Positions 28,389 to 37,278 of a DNA stretch of 64,000 nucleotides are shown here, piece after piece. The DNA is taken from the NCBI RefSeq assembly GCF_901542335.1, contig NZ_LR594036.1:372001-436000 (forward strand), read 5' to 3'. The position numbers and the translations under genes are program-made. The notes under the pieces were generated by a model. It ran no database searches. It was not told the origin of the DNA and worked only from the letters and a program-made list of their open reading frames with translations. The stretch comes from Streptococcus porcinus (GTDB lineage Bacteria; Bacillota; Bacilli; Lactobacillales; Streptococcaceae). Position 1 is the first letter of the stretch; every line of letters starts with the position of its first letter.

Positions 28389-29066
28389 TTGATTAGACGT
28401 GAAGATTATCAATATTTAAGAAAATTAAATGATTTTAAATTTTTCTCCATTGAAGAATTTGACAAAATTGTTGGTCAGATGGAGCGTCGCAAAGTACAAA
28501 AGGGCCATATTTTGTTTTTTGAAGGAGATAAGCGTGATAAATTGTTTTTAGTAACATCAGGCTATTTCAAAGTTGAACAAACCGACCAATCTGGCTCCTT
28601 TATATATACGGATTTTATAAGGCATGGAACGATTTTTCCCTATGGTGGAATGTTTACAGATGACGCTTATCATTTTTCAGTTGTAGCAATAACAGATGTC
28701 ACTTACTATTATTTACCCACAGATTTGTTTGAAAAATTTTCAGCAGATAATCCCAAACAAATGGTTCATCTCTATAGTAAACTGTCTCGGCTATTAGAGT
28801 TGCATGAGTTACGAGTTCGTAATTTAATCACTTCTAGTGCTAGCGAGCGTGTTATCCAGTCTTTAGCTATTCTTTTAATCGAGATGGGGGATGAGGAAAA
28901 TAAATTACCATTTCAGTTGACTTCAACAGATATTGCCAACATGAGTGGTACGACTCGTGAAACAGTTAGTCATGTTCTAAGTAAACTTAAACGGGAAAAA
29001 TTATTAGTGAGAAAAAATAAATATTTAACGTTTTTAGATAGAGATTTTTTCTTAAAACATACCTAA
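28389..29066 (+). CDS. Crp/Fnr family regulator of the arc genes (ArcR/FlpS type)
   Basis: A regulator of about 225 residues with an N-terminal cyclic-nucleotide-type beta barrel (GHILFFEGDKRDKLFLVTSGYF) and a C-terminal helix-turn-helix (TSTDIANMSGTTRETVSHVL). No cysteine cluster is present, so it is not a classic oxygen-sensing Fnr. I chose TTG 28389 because GGAGG (28378-28382) is 6 bases upstream; the TTG at 28383 touches the ribosome site. It lies directly before arcA, where streptococcal Crp/Fnr proteins are known activators of the arginine deiminase operon. Confidence 0.88.
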   Translation: MIRREDYQYLRKLNDFKFFSIEEFDKIVGQMERRKVQKGHILFFEGDKRDKLFLVTSGYFKVEQTDQSGSFIYTDFIRHGTIFPYGGMFTDDAYHFSVVAITDVTYYYLPTDLFEKFSADNPKQMVHLYSKLSRLLELHELRVRNLITSSASERVIQSLAILLIEMGDEENKLPFQLTSTDIANMSGTTRETVSHVLSKLKREKLLVRKNKYLTFLDRDFFLKHT

Positions 29067-29192
29067 GGATAAAGATACAACTTAATTTTTACTTTTTTTA
29101 AAATTTATAACTATAAATATTTTCGCAAAAATGTAAAAAACATACAAGAAACCGGATACATTTTAATAAAATTTCATTTTTTGAATAAAATC

Positions 29193-29250
29193 AGTAAGCG
29201 ATTTCACAATAAAAGAGTGAAATTTACCCCATATATTCCTTTGTTAAAAT
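29193..29250 (+). promoter_or_regulatory. arcA promoter region with cre and dyad
   Basis: AGTAAGCGATTTCA (29193-29206) is a near-consensus cre. TTTCAC and GTGAAA form a dyad across 29203-29223. A candidate -35 TTTACC (29223-29228) and -10 TAAAAT (29245-29250), spacing 16, follow. Binding of CcpA and a Crp/Fnr or ArgR protein is inferred. Confidence 0.55.
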
Positions 29251-29334
29251 GTAAACTATGTATGTAAGCAAGATTGAACAAATCTTGAAAGGTGAATTCA
29301 CACAACTTATCATTTAGAAAGAGGTTAAAAAGTT

Positions 29335-30567
29335 ATGACTGCTAAATCACCGATTCATGTTTATTCTGAAATTGGCAAACTAAAAAAAGTTATGCTCCAC
29401 AGGCCTGGTAAAGAAATTGAAAATTTAATGCCAGATTATCTAGAAAGATTATTGTTTGATGATATTCCTTTTCTAGAAAACGCTCAAAAAGAGCATGATG
29501 CTTTTGCACAAGCTCTTAGAGAAGAAGGTATTGAAGTTCTTTACCTTGAAAAATTAGCAGCTGAATCATTAATTAACGATGATGTTCGTAAAGCTTTTAT
29601 TGACGAATATATTGAGGAAGCTAACATCAGAGGCCGCTCTACTAAAGAAGCAATTCGCGAGTTGCTTTTGTCAATTAAAGATAACCAAGAGTTGATTGAT
29701 AAAACAATGGCTGGAGTTCAAAAATCTGAGCTTCCAGAAATCTCTGACGATGAAAAAGGTTTAACAGACCTTGTAGAATCTGACTATCCGTTTGCGATTG
29801 ATCCTATGCCAAACTTATACTTCACTCGTGATCCGTTCGCAACTATTGGTGAGGGTATTTCGCTAAATCACATGTTCTCTGAAACTCGTAACCGTGAAAC
29901 ACTTTATGGTAAATACATTTTCACTCACCATCCGGAATATGGTGGTAAAGTGCCAATGGTTTACGATCGCAGTGAAAATACTCGTATTGAAGGAGGAGAT
30001 GAGCTCGTTCTTTCTAAGGATGTTTTAGCAGTAGGTATTTCACAGCGTACGGATGCAGCATCTATTGAAAAACTTTTGATCAATATCTTTAAAGAAAATC
30101 TAGGCTTCAAAAAAGTATTGGCCTTTGAATTTGCTAACAACCGTAAATTTATGCATTTGGATACTGTTTTCACTATGGTTGACTATGATAAATTCACAAT
30201 TCATCCAGAGATTGAAGGTGACTTGCGCGTTTATTCCGTAACTTATGAAAATGATAAACTTAAAATTGTTGAAGAAAATGGTGATTTAGCAGAACTTCTT
30301 GCTAATAATCTAGGTGTTGACAAAGTTGAGTTGATTCGTTGTGGTGGTGATAATATTGTTGCTGCTGGACGTGAACAATGGAACGATGGTTCTAATACTT
30401 TAACAATTGCACCAGGTGTTGTAGTTGTCTATAATCGTAACACTATTACAAACGCTATCTTAGAATCTAAAGGTTTAAGACTTATTAAGATTGAAGGAAG
30501 TGAACTTGTTCGTGGTCGTGGTGGACCTCGTTGCATGTCAATGCCATTTGAACGTGAAGACCTATAA
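29335..30567 (+). CDS. arcA: arginine deiminase
   Basis: A 410-residue cytoplasmic enzyme that converts arginine to citrulline and ammonia, the first step of the arginine deiminase pathway. The catalytic Cys is in [14 protein letters not shown] (C400). The catalytic His is in [19 protein letters not shown] and RIEGGDE are the other conserved active-site segments. The length is normal. AGAAAGAGG lies upstream of ATG 29335. The long structured gap to arcB replaces the acetyltransferase gene that sits here in S. pyogenes. Confidence 0.98.
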   Translation: MTAKSPIHVYSEIGKLKKVMLHRPGKEIENLMPDYLERLLFDDIPFLENAQKEHDAFAQALREEGIEVLYLEKLAAESLINDDVRKAFIDEYIEEANIRGRSTKEAIRELLLSIKDNQELIDKTMAGVQKSELPEISDDEKGLTDLVESDYPFAIDPMPNLYFTRDPFATIGEGISLNHMFSETRNRETLYGKYIFTHHPEYGGKVPMVYDRSENTRIEGGDELVLSKDVLAVGISQRTDAASIEKLLINIFKENLGFKKVLAFEFANNRKFMHLDTVFTMVDYDKFTIHPEIEGDLRVYSVTYENDKLKIVEENGDLAELLANNLGVDKVELIRCGGDNIVAAGREQWNDGSNTLTIAPGVVVVYNRNTITNAILESKGLRLIKIEGSELVRGRGGPRCMSMPFEREDL

Positions 30568-30605
30568 TATCGCCTTTCAATAGGATGAAACGAGTCAGAG
30601 GCTCG

Positions 30606-30806
30606 GGTTAATTCATACTCTACTGACGATAGTTAGTATCTTTCATAAATAAAGTAGTAGTGGATTAACTAAAGACTATTGTCCCCTTACTATATAGTAA
30701 AAACACATAGTGTATGTGGAAATCAGGTCTAACCATTAGGGCGCTTCTTTATCCGTTAGAACTTGATTTCCCATAACGCTATATGTCTAAAACAGCGAGA
30801 TAGTAA
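30606..30806 (+). repeat. long imperfect inverted repeats between arcA and arcB
   Basis: One long stem runs from TTACTAT (30688) and ACATAGTGTATGTGG (30705) to the matching CCATAACGCTATATGT (30786) and ATAGTAA (30806). Its core GGAAATCAGGTCTAAC pairs with GTTAGAACTTGATTTCC. A weaker stem (GTTAAT / ATTAAC) covers about 30607-30669. No gene fits the 284-base gap. It may be an RNA structure for mRNA processing or stability, or a small MITE. Confidence 0.6.
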
Positions 30807-30851
30807 AATCTCAAAAAAAACAAAAATTTTATATTTTGAAGGAGAAAGAAA

Positions 30852-31865
30852 ATGACTCAAGTATTCCAAGGACGTAGCTTCTTAGCTGAAAAAGATTTTA
30901 CACGTGAAGAATTTGAATACCTTATTGATTTAGCAGCTCACTTAAAAGATCTAAAAAAACGTGGTATTCCACATCACTATTTAGAAGGAAAAAACATTGC
31001 CCTTTTATTTGAAAAAACTTCTACACGTACTCGTGCAGCCTTTACAACTGCAGCAATCGATCTAGGAGCACACCCTGAATACCTCGGTGCAAATGATATC
31101 CAACTTGGTAAAAAAGAATCAACAGAAGACACAGCAAAAGTTCTTGGACGTATGTTCGACGGTATTGAATTCCGTGGATTCAGCCAAAGAATGGTTGAAG
31201 AGTTAGCTGAGTTCGCAGGAGTTCCAGTATGGAATGGTCTTACTGACGAATGGCATCCAACTCAAATGCTTGCTGATTACCTCACTATCAAAGAAAACTT
31301 TGGTAAACTTGAAGGAATCACGCTTGTGTACTGTGGTGACGGACGTAACAATGTTGCTAACTCACTTTTAGTTGCAGGTACTATGATGGGAGTTAACGTA
31401 CACATCTTCTCACCAAAAGAATTATTCCCTGATGAAGAAATTGTTAAGTTAGCTGAAGGCTATGCTGAAAAATCAGGAGCACATATTTTAGTTACCGATA
31501 ACGCAGATGAAGCTGTCAAAGGTGCAGATGTCTTCTACACTGACGTTTGGGTTTCTATGGGTGAAGAAGATAAATTTAAAGAACGTGTTGAATTACTTCA
31601 ACCTTATCAAGTTAATATGGAGCTTGTTAAAAAAGCTAACAACGACAAACTTATCTTCTTACACTGCTTACCAGCATTCCATGACACAAAAACTGTCTAT
31701 GGTAAAGATGTCGAAGAAAAATATGGCGTATCTGAAATGGAAGTTACTGATGAAGTATTCCGTAGCGATTTTGCAAAACATTTTGATCAAGCTGAAAATC
31801 GTATGCATACTATTAAGGCAGTTATGGCAGCAACTCTTGGAAATCTTTTCATTCCAAAAGTATAA
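30852..31865 (+). CDS. arcB: catabolic ornithine carbamoyltransferase
   Basis: A 337-residue enzyme that splits citrulline with phosphate into ornithine and carbamoyl phosphate. The carbamoyl phosphate site is [12 protein letters not shown]. The ornithine-binding HCLPAFHD loop holds the conserved Cys and His. A second phosphate-contact segment is [15 protein letters not shown]. The start follows GAAGGAG. The length matches the catabolic ArcB type. The gene is intact and in line with arcA. Confidence 0.98.
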   Translation: MTQVFQGRSFLAEKDFTREEFEYLIDLAAHLKDLKKRGIPHHYLEGKNIALLFEKTSTRTRAAFTTAAIDLGAHPEYLGANDIQLGKKESTEDTAKVLGRMFDGIEFRGFSQRMVEELAEFAGVPVWNGLTDEWHPTQMLADYLTIKENFGKLEGITLVYCGDGRNNVANSLLVAGTMMGVNVHIFSPKELFPDEEIVKLAEGYAEKSGAHILVTDNADEAVKGADVFYTDVWVSMGEEDKFKERVELLQPYQVNMELVKKANNDKLIFLHCLPAFHDTKTVYGKDVEEKYGVSEMEVTDEVFRSDFAKHFDQAENRMHTIKAVMAATLGNLFIPKV

Positions 31866-32019
31866 TAGCAATCTGATACTCCCCTAATTAATTAATACTT
31901 AACTTTACTAATTTAACTGTTTAACAAAATATATTAGGTAACTCCTTATACCTACAGTAATGAAAGACTTTATTAACTCCTTATAATTAAAGTAACACAT
32001 AAAATGTAATTATTAATTA

Positions 32020-32070
32020 CAGTCGTTCTGGTTCTGGCGGCCTTGACCGGAACTGGGACGACTGATTTTT
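32020..32070 (+). terminator. hairpin with T-tract between arcB and arcD
   Basis: The arms CAGTCGTTCTGGTTCTGG and CCGGAACTGGGACGACTG pair at nearly every position around CGGCCTTG, then ATTTTTATTG follows. It ends 23 bases before the arcD start. It could partly stop transcripts so that arcA-arcB outweigh the downstream genes. The sequence 31866-32019 before it holds no gene. Confidence 0.75.
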
Positions 32071-32092
32071 ATTGAAAAAGAGGTAAATTCTT

Positions 32093-33586
32093 ATGGAAGA
32101 AAAAAAACGGGGGTTTAAAATTCCTTCTTCTTACACTGTCCTTTTCCTTATTATTGCCATTATGGCAGTGCTAACTTGGTTTATTCCAGCTGGTGCCTAT
32201 GATACTGCAAAAGATGGCAGTGTTATTTCTGGCACATATCATGCTGTTAAATCTAATCCTCAAGGAATTTATGATGTTTTTATGGCTCCTGTTCGTGGGA
32301 TGTTAGGAACTAATAAAACAGAAGGTGCTATCCAAGTTTCCTTCTTTATCTTAATGGTAGGTGGTTTCCTTGGTGTAGTTAACAAGACTGGTGCTCTTGA
32401 CCAAGGGATAGCATCCATTGTTAAAAACAATAAAGGTAGAGAAAAAATGCTGATTGCTATTTTGATTCCTATCTTTGCACTTGGTGGCACTACTTATGGT
32501 ATGGGTGAAGAAACAATGGCTTTTTATCCCTTACTTATTCCAGTAATGATTGCCGTTGGTTTTGATACACTTGTGGCTGTAGCTATTATTTTAATAGGCT
32601 CACAAATTGGTTGTTTGGCCTCAACGATTAATCCTTTTGCAACTGGTGTCGCTGCTGACGCCGCTCATGTAAGTATTGCTGATGGTATGGTTTGGCGATT
32701 TATTCAATGGGTTGTTTTAGTTGCGATTTCAATCTGGTTTGTCTATGGATATGCAAGCAAAATCGAAAAAGATCCAAGTAAGTCATTAGTTGCTGACAAA
32801 ATGGCAGAACATAAAGAATTATTCAAGCTTGAAAATACTGATATGGACATGTCTAAAAAACAAAAACATGTTATTTGGGTTTTTATTTCTGCCTTTATCA
32901 TTATGATATTGAGTCTAATTCCATGGGAAAAATTTGGTGTTAAACTTTTTGCAGATATTAATGCTTGGCTTACAGGGCTACCTGGCTTTGGTACAGTCTT
33001 TGGTAAAAGCGTTGCTCCACTAGGAACTTGGTATTTCCCAGAAATTACTATGCTCTTTGTTATGATGGGAATTTTGGTAGCAATGGTTTATAAAATGTCT
33101 GAAGAAGATTTCATCTCTTCATTTATAGCAGGGGCTGCAGATCTTCTCGGCGTAGCCATTATCTGTGCTGTGGCTCGTGGTATTCAAGTTATTATGAATG
33201 ATGGTATGATTACATCTACTATCCTTTCATGGGGTGAAAAAGGGCTTTCTGGCCTTTCATCTCAAGTCTTTGTCTTATTAACTTATCTTTTCTATCTTCC
33301 AATGTCATTCTTAATACCATCTACTTCAGGTCTTGCTGGAGCAACAATGGGGATTATGGCACCTTTAGGCCACTTCTCAAATGTACCAGCTCACCTTGTT
33401 ATCACAGCTTTCCAATCTGCTTCTGGTGTTCTTAATATGATTTCACCAACATCAGCTATCTGTATGGGAGCTCTTGCTATTGGGAAAATCGACCTCACAA
33501 CATGGTGGAAATTTGTTGCTAAATATATGGCGATTGTTATCGTTACAAGCGTGATAATCCTAATGGTAGCATCGTTTTTTAGCTAA
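32093..33586 (+). CDS. arcD: YfcC-family transporter, arginine/ornithine exchange
   Basis: A 497-residue integral membrane protein with about 12 helices. It belongs to the YfcC / C4-dicarboxylate-like anaerobic carrier superfamily (FKIPSSYTVLFLIIAIMAVL at the start; TYGMGEETMAFYPLLIPVM; STINPFATGVAADAA; PSTSGLAGATMGIMAPL). In pyogenic streptococci the arc operon carries this type of transporter in the arcD position, where it exchanges arginine for ornithine. It is not the APC-family ArcD of other bacteria. AAAGAGG is the ribosome site. It is followed by arcT after 29 bases. Confidence 0.88.
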   Translation: MEEKKRGFKIPSSYTVLFLIIAIMAVLTWFIPAGAYDTAKDGSVISGTYHAVKSNPQGIYDVFMAPVRGMLGTNKTEGAIQVSFFILMVGGFLGVVNKTGALDQGIASIVKNNKGREKMLIAILIPIFALGGTTYGMGEETMAFYPLLIPVMIAVGFDTLVAVAIILIGSQIGCLASTINPFATGVAADAAHVSIADGMVWRFIQWVVLVAISIWFVYGYASKIEKDPSKSLVADKMAEHKELFKLENTDMDMSKKQKHVIWVFISAFIIMILSLIPWEKFGVKLFADINAWLTGLPGFGTVFGKSVAPLGTWYFPEITMLFVMMGILVAMVYKMSEEDFISSFIAGAADLLGVAIICAVARGIQVIMNDGMITSTILSWGEKGLSGLSSQVFVLLTYLFYLPMSFLIPSTSGLAGATMGIMAPLGHFSNVPAHLVITAFQSASGVLNMISPTSAICMGALAIGKIDLTTWWKFVAKYMAIVIVTSVIILMVASFFS

Positions 33587-33615
33587 TAGAAGTTAAGCTA
33601 TATGGAGGTATAGAA

Positions 33616-34947
33616 ATGGAAACGTATATTACAAAAAGTCACCAAGAGGCTTGTGTTAAAGCTATCAAAGACATCGTTTCCTTCCCTTCTGTTCGTCAGG
33701 AAGGGGAGAACGGAACCCCCTTTGGACAGGCAATTTTAGATGTTCTTAAGCATACCCTTGCCCTATGTGAAAAGCTTGGTTTTAAGACAGTTATTGATTC
33801 TGAGGGTTACTATGGTTATGCAGAATTAGGCAATCAAAAAGAAATGCTTGCTATCCTCTGCCATCTTGATGTTGTTCCTGAAGGAGACCGTTCCTTGTGG
33901 CATACAGACCCCTTTGAGTGCATTGAAAAAGACGGCCATCTCTATGGTCGTGGTACTCAAGATGATAAAGGTCCTACAATGATGGCTTTGTTTGCTGTCA
34001 AAGCCCTAATGGATGCGGGTGTTACTTTTAATAAGCGGATTCGCTTTATCTTTGGAACTGACGAGGAAACTTTATGGCGTTGTATGGATCGTTATAATGA
34101 ACGTGAAGAACAAGCAACCTTTGGCTTTGCTCCTGATTCAAAATTTCCTTTGATTTACGCAGAAAAAGGCTTGCTACAGGCAAAATTAACAGGTTCTGGA
34201 AGCGAAGCGCTAACTCTCGAGATTGGCAATGCTTATAATGTTGTCCCTGCTAGGGCTAGCTATAGTGGGAACCTATTTCAAGAAGTAACATCAGAATTAG
34301 ATAAATTAGGGTTTGAGTATGTTACAAATGATGATCAATTAACAGTTTATGGACTAGCTCAACATGCTAAAGATGCTCCACATGGCATCAATGCCTTGGT
34401 GCGTCTGGCTAAAGCTCTTTTACCATATACAGATAATCAAACCATTGCTTTTTTAGCTAATGTCATTGATGAAGACGGCAGAGGTTTGAATATATTTGGA
34501 AATATTGAAGATGAACCATCAGGAAGTTTATCGTTTAATGCTGCTGGCTTGACTATAGATAAAGAAAAAACAGAGATTAGGCTTGATATTCGAATTCCTG
34601 TTTTAGCTGACAAGGATCAGCTTGTAGCATGCTTAAGTGAAAAGGCGCAAGCCTATGGCTTAGCTTATGAAGAATTTGATTATCTTGCGCCACTCTACGT
34701 TCCAGTTGATAGTGAATTGGTAACCACTTTAATGTCTGTCTATCAGGAAAAGACGGGCGATACTAGCCCAGCTATTTCTTCAGGAGGAGCTACCTTTGCA
34801 CGAACTATGCCAAATTGTGTGGCCTTTGGAGCAATGTTCCCAGATTCAATTCAAACTGAACATCAAGAAAATGAAAATATCGTATTAGCAGATGCTTATC
34901 GGGCAATGGAAATCTATGCCGAAGCTATCTACCGACTAACAAGATAA
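33616..34947 (+). CDS. arcT: M20-family dipeptidase-like protein ArcT
   Basis: A 443-residue metallopeptidase of the PepV / Xaa-His dipeptidase type. Metal-site segments are [22 protein letters not shown] (bridging Asp) and [11 protein letters not shown]. The C-terminal His ligand is probably in [14 protein letters not shown] lid/dimer domain lies in the middle. In streptococcal arc operons this gene probably releases arginine from peptides; that role is inferred from context. GGAGG precedes ATG 33616. arcC begins 16 bases after its stop. Confidence 0.88.
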   Translation: METYITKSHQEACVKAIKDIVSFPSVRQEGENGTPFGQAILDVLKHTLALCEKLGFKTVIDSEGYYGYAELGNQKEMLAILCHLDVVPEGDRSLWHTDPFECIEKDGHLYGRGTQDDKGPTMMALFAVKALMDAGVTFNKRIRFIFGTDEETLWRCMDRYNEREEQATFGFAPDSKFPLIYAEKGLLQAKLTGSGSEALTLEIGNAYNVVPARASYSGNLFQEVTSELDKLGFEYVTNDDQLTVYGLAQHAKDAPHGINALVRLAKALLPYTDNQTIAFLANVIDEDGRGLNIFGNIEDEPSGSLSFNAAGLTIDKEKTEIRLDIRIPVLADKDQLVACLSEKAQAYGLAYEEFDYLAPLYVPVDSELVTTLMSVYQEKTGDTSPAISSGGATFARTMPNCVAFGAMFPDSIQTEHQENENIVLADAYRAMEIYAEAIYRLTR

Positions 34948-34963
34948 TAAGGAGAAATTTCGT

Positions 34964-35914
34964 ATGACTAAACAAAAAATTGTTGTTGCTTTAGGTGGAA
35001 ATGCCATTCTTTCAACTGATGCTTCAGCTAAAGCTCAACAAGAAGCTTTGGTTTCAACATCAAAATCACTTGTTAAACTAATTCAGGACGGTAATGAAGT
35101 TATTGTAACTCATGGCAATGGCCCACAAGTTGGGAATTTGCTTTTGCAACAAGCGGCGGCTGATTCTGAAAAGAACCCTGCTATGCCTTTGGATACTTGC
35201 GTCGCCATGACTGAAGGAAGCATTGGTTTTTGGCTTGTTAATGCACTTGATAATGAGTTAAAAGCACAAGGTATTGAGAAAGAAGTAGCAGCAGTTGTGA
35301 CGCAGGTTATTGTCGATAAAAATGATACAGCTTTTACCAATCCAACTAAGCCAATTGGACCATTCCTTTCAGAAGAAGATGCTAAAAAACAAATTGAAGA
35401 AACTGGTGCAAGCTTTAAAGAAGATGCTGGGCGTGGTTGGCGTAAAGTTGTTCCTTCTCCAAAACCAGTTGGCATTAAAGAAGCTAACGTAATCCGTAGT
35501 TTAGTTGATTCAGGCGTTGTAGTTGTCAGCGCTGGTGGCGGTGGTGTCCCAGTGGTAGAAGATCCAACAACTAAGGTTCTTACAGGTGTTGAAGCTGTTA
35601 TTGATAAAGATTTTGCTTCTCAAACTCTTTCTGAGCTTGTGGATGCTGATCTCTTCATCGTTTTGACAGGTGTGGATAATGTGTATGTAAACTTTAATAA
35701 ACCTGATCAAGAAAAATTAGAAGAAGTGACTGTTTCACAAATGAAAGAATACATTGGTCAAGATCAATTTGCACCAGGAAGTATGTTACCAAAAGTTGAA
35801 GCAGCCATTGCTTTTGTTGAAAATAAACCAGAAGCTAAAGCAATCATTACTTCACTTGATAATATTGATAAAGTACTTTCTGAAAATGCTGGTACACATA
35901 TTATTGTAGGTTAA
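34964..35914 (+). CDS. arcC: carbamate kinase
   Basis: A 316-residue enzyme that makes ATP from ADP and carbamoyl phosphate, the energy-yielding last step of the pathway. The N-terminal nucleotide fold is [28 protein letters not shown] is the conserved substrate loop. [20 protein letters not shown] ([14 protein letters not shown]) and the [11 protein letters not shown] motif near the end are all present. AAGGAG lies upstream. It is the last gene of the arc cluster and is closed by a terminator. Confidence 0.98.
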   Translation: MTKQKIVVALGGNAILSTDASAKAQQEALVSTSKSLVKLIQDGNEVIVTHGNGPQVGNLLLQQAAADSEKNPAMPLDTCVAMTEGSIGFWLVNALDNELKAQGIEKEVAAVVTQVIVDKNDTAFTNPTKPIGPFLSEEDAKKQIEETGASFKEDAGRGWRKVVPSPKPVGIKEANVIRSLVDSGVVVVSAGGGGVPVVEDPTTKVLTGVEAVIDKDFASQTLSELVDADLFIVLTGVDNVYVNFNKPDQEKLEEVTVSQMKEYIGQDQFAPGSMLPKVEAAIAFVENKPEAKAIITSLDNIDKVLSENAGTHIIVG

Positions 35915-35952
35915 ATTGGTAAAAAAGAAGAATTGTTAAAATTTTCAATAAA

Positions 35953-35984
35953 GGCTAAATTTTCTAAATTTAGTCTTTTCTTTT
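35953..35984 (+). terminator. arc operon terminator
   Basis: The stem GGCTAAATTT / AAATTTAGTC with loop TCT is followed by TTTTCTTTT, 38 bases after arcC. Confidence 0.8.
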
Positions 35985-36092
35985 AAGTTTTTTCAGTGTA
36001 TAATTAGCTTTATATTTTTCAGCTTAGGAATTTGATTACGCTAAGAATGAAGAATCCTGACAAAGTCAGAAAGAATAATATAAGGAGGAGCT

Positions 36093-37085
36093 ATGAAAAA
36101 AAGCTTTATTCATCAACAAGAGGAAATTTCCTTTGTTAAAAATACTTTCACGCAATACTTAATTGCTAAGCTTGATGTTGTTGAAGTGCAAGGACCTATC
36201 TTAAGTCGGGTCGGGGACGGTATGCAAGATAATCTCAGCGGTATTGAAAATCCCGTTTCTGTCAATGTGCTTAATATTCCAGAAGCTCAATTTGAAGTTG
36301 TCCATTCTTTAGCTAAATGGAAACGACATACTTTAGCGCGATTTGGGTTCAACGAAGGAGAAGGCCTTGTTGTTAATATGAAAGCTCTCCGACCTGATGA
36401 GGATTCTTTAGATGCCACTCACTCTGTCTATGTTGACCAATGGGATTGGGAAAAAGTTATTCCTGATGGGAAACGCAATTTAGCTTATTTAAAAGAGACA
36501 GTGGAGACAATTTATAAGGTGATTCGCTTAACAGAATTGGCTGTTGAAGCGCGTTATGATATTGAGGCAGTCTTACCTAAAAAAATAACATTTATTCACA
36601 CTGAAGAGTTGGTTAAAAAGTATCCTAACCTCACGCCAAAGGAACGTGAAAATGCTATTACTAAAGAGTTTGGTGCTGTTTTTTTAATCGGTATCGGTGG
36701 TGTTTTGCCTGATGGTAAACCTCACGATGGCCGGGCTCCAGACTATGATGATTGGACTACTGAATCTGAAAATGGTTATCGTGGATTGAATGGTGATATT
36801 CTAGTTTGGAATGATCAGCTACAATCGGCGTTTGAACTGTCTTCCATGGGGATTCGTGTTGATCAGGATGCTTTAAAGCGACAGGTAGCTATTACTGGTG
36901 ATATGGATCGACTAGCATTTGATTGGCATAAAGCTTTATTAAATGGTCTCTTTCCCTTATCTATTGGAGGAGGAATTGGTCAATCACGAATGGCTATGTT
37001 TCTTTTACGAAAAAAGCATATTGGTGAAGTACAGACTTCTGTATGGCCAGAGACAGTACGTGAAACTTACGAGAATATTCTATAA
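36093..37085 (+). CDS. asnA: ammonia-dependent asparagine synthetase
   Basis: A 330-residue AsnA, homologous to class II aminoacyl-tRNA synthetases. It makes asparagine from aspartate, ammonia and ATP. Conserved segments include [44 protein letters not shown] and the class II motif 3-like [22 protein letters not shown] (35999-36004) and small leader hairpins lie upstream, with GGAGGAG before ATG 36093. Its position after the ammonia-producing arc pathway is noted; a functional link is only inferred. Confidence 0.97.
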   Translation: MKKSFIHQQEEISFVKNTFTQYLIAKLDVVEVQGPILSRVGDGMQDNLSGIENPVSVNVLNIPEAQFEVVHSLAKWKRHTLARFGFNEGEGLVVNMKALRPDEDSLDATHSVYVDQWDWEKVIPDGKRNLAYLKETVETIYKVIRLTELAVEARYDIEAVLPKKITFIHTEELVKKYPNLTPKERENAITKEFGAVFLIGIGGVLPDGKPHDGRAPDYDDWTTESENGYRGLNGDILVWNDQLQSAFELSSMGIRVDQDALKRQVAITGDMDRLAFDWHKALLNGLFPLSIGGGIGQSRMAMFLLRKKHIGEVQTSVWPETVRETYENIL

Positions 37086-37086
37086 A

Positions 37087-37155
37087 AAAGCAGTTTTTAA
37101 CTGCTTCAGATTGAAGAAAAAGTCCATTTTGGACAATTTTCTTCAATCTTTTTCT
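37087..37155 (+). terminator. asnA terminator palindrome plus IS-end-like hairpin
   Basis: The palindrome AAAGCAGTTTTTAACTGCTT starts 2 bases after the asnA stop. It is followed by CAGATTGAAGAAAAAGTCC and its reverse partner TTTTCTTCAATCT with a T-tract. The second hairpin uses the same terminal sequence as the IS at 37300, so it looks like a relic of an earlier insertion rather than the native terminator tail. Confidence 0.7.
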
Positions 37156-37278
37156 TTATTATGAAAAGCAAAAACTCTCAGAAACATTGGAACATCAACA
37201 TTTTTAAGAGTTTAATATCTTGTCATTTTACGCAAGTCTATTCACATTTTTTTATTGTTAGGAGTTTATCTACGTTCT
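37156..37278. other. non-coding segment between IS-related ends
   Basis: There is no gene here. TTTTTTATTGTTA (ending at 37260) repeats the sequence that follows the last palindrome at 38855-38867. This suggests the segment was added together with the IS and that the native order was asnA, palindrome, T-tract, ATTGTTAACATC. Confidence 0.4.

Noticed and set aside
29203..29223. TTTCAC...GTGAAA dyad as a classic Crp/Fnr site
   Set aside because: The half sites point outward (TCAC...GTGA) rather than the usual TGTGA...TCACA order, so it was kept only as an unassigned dyad.
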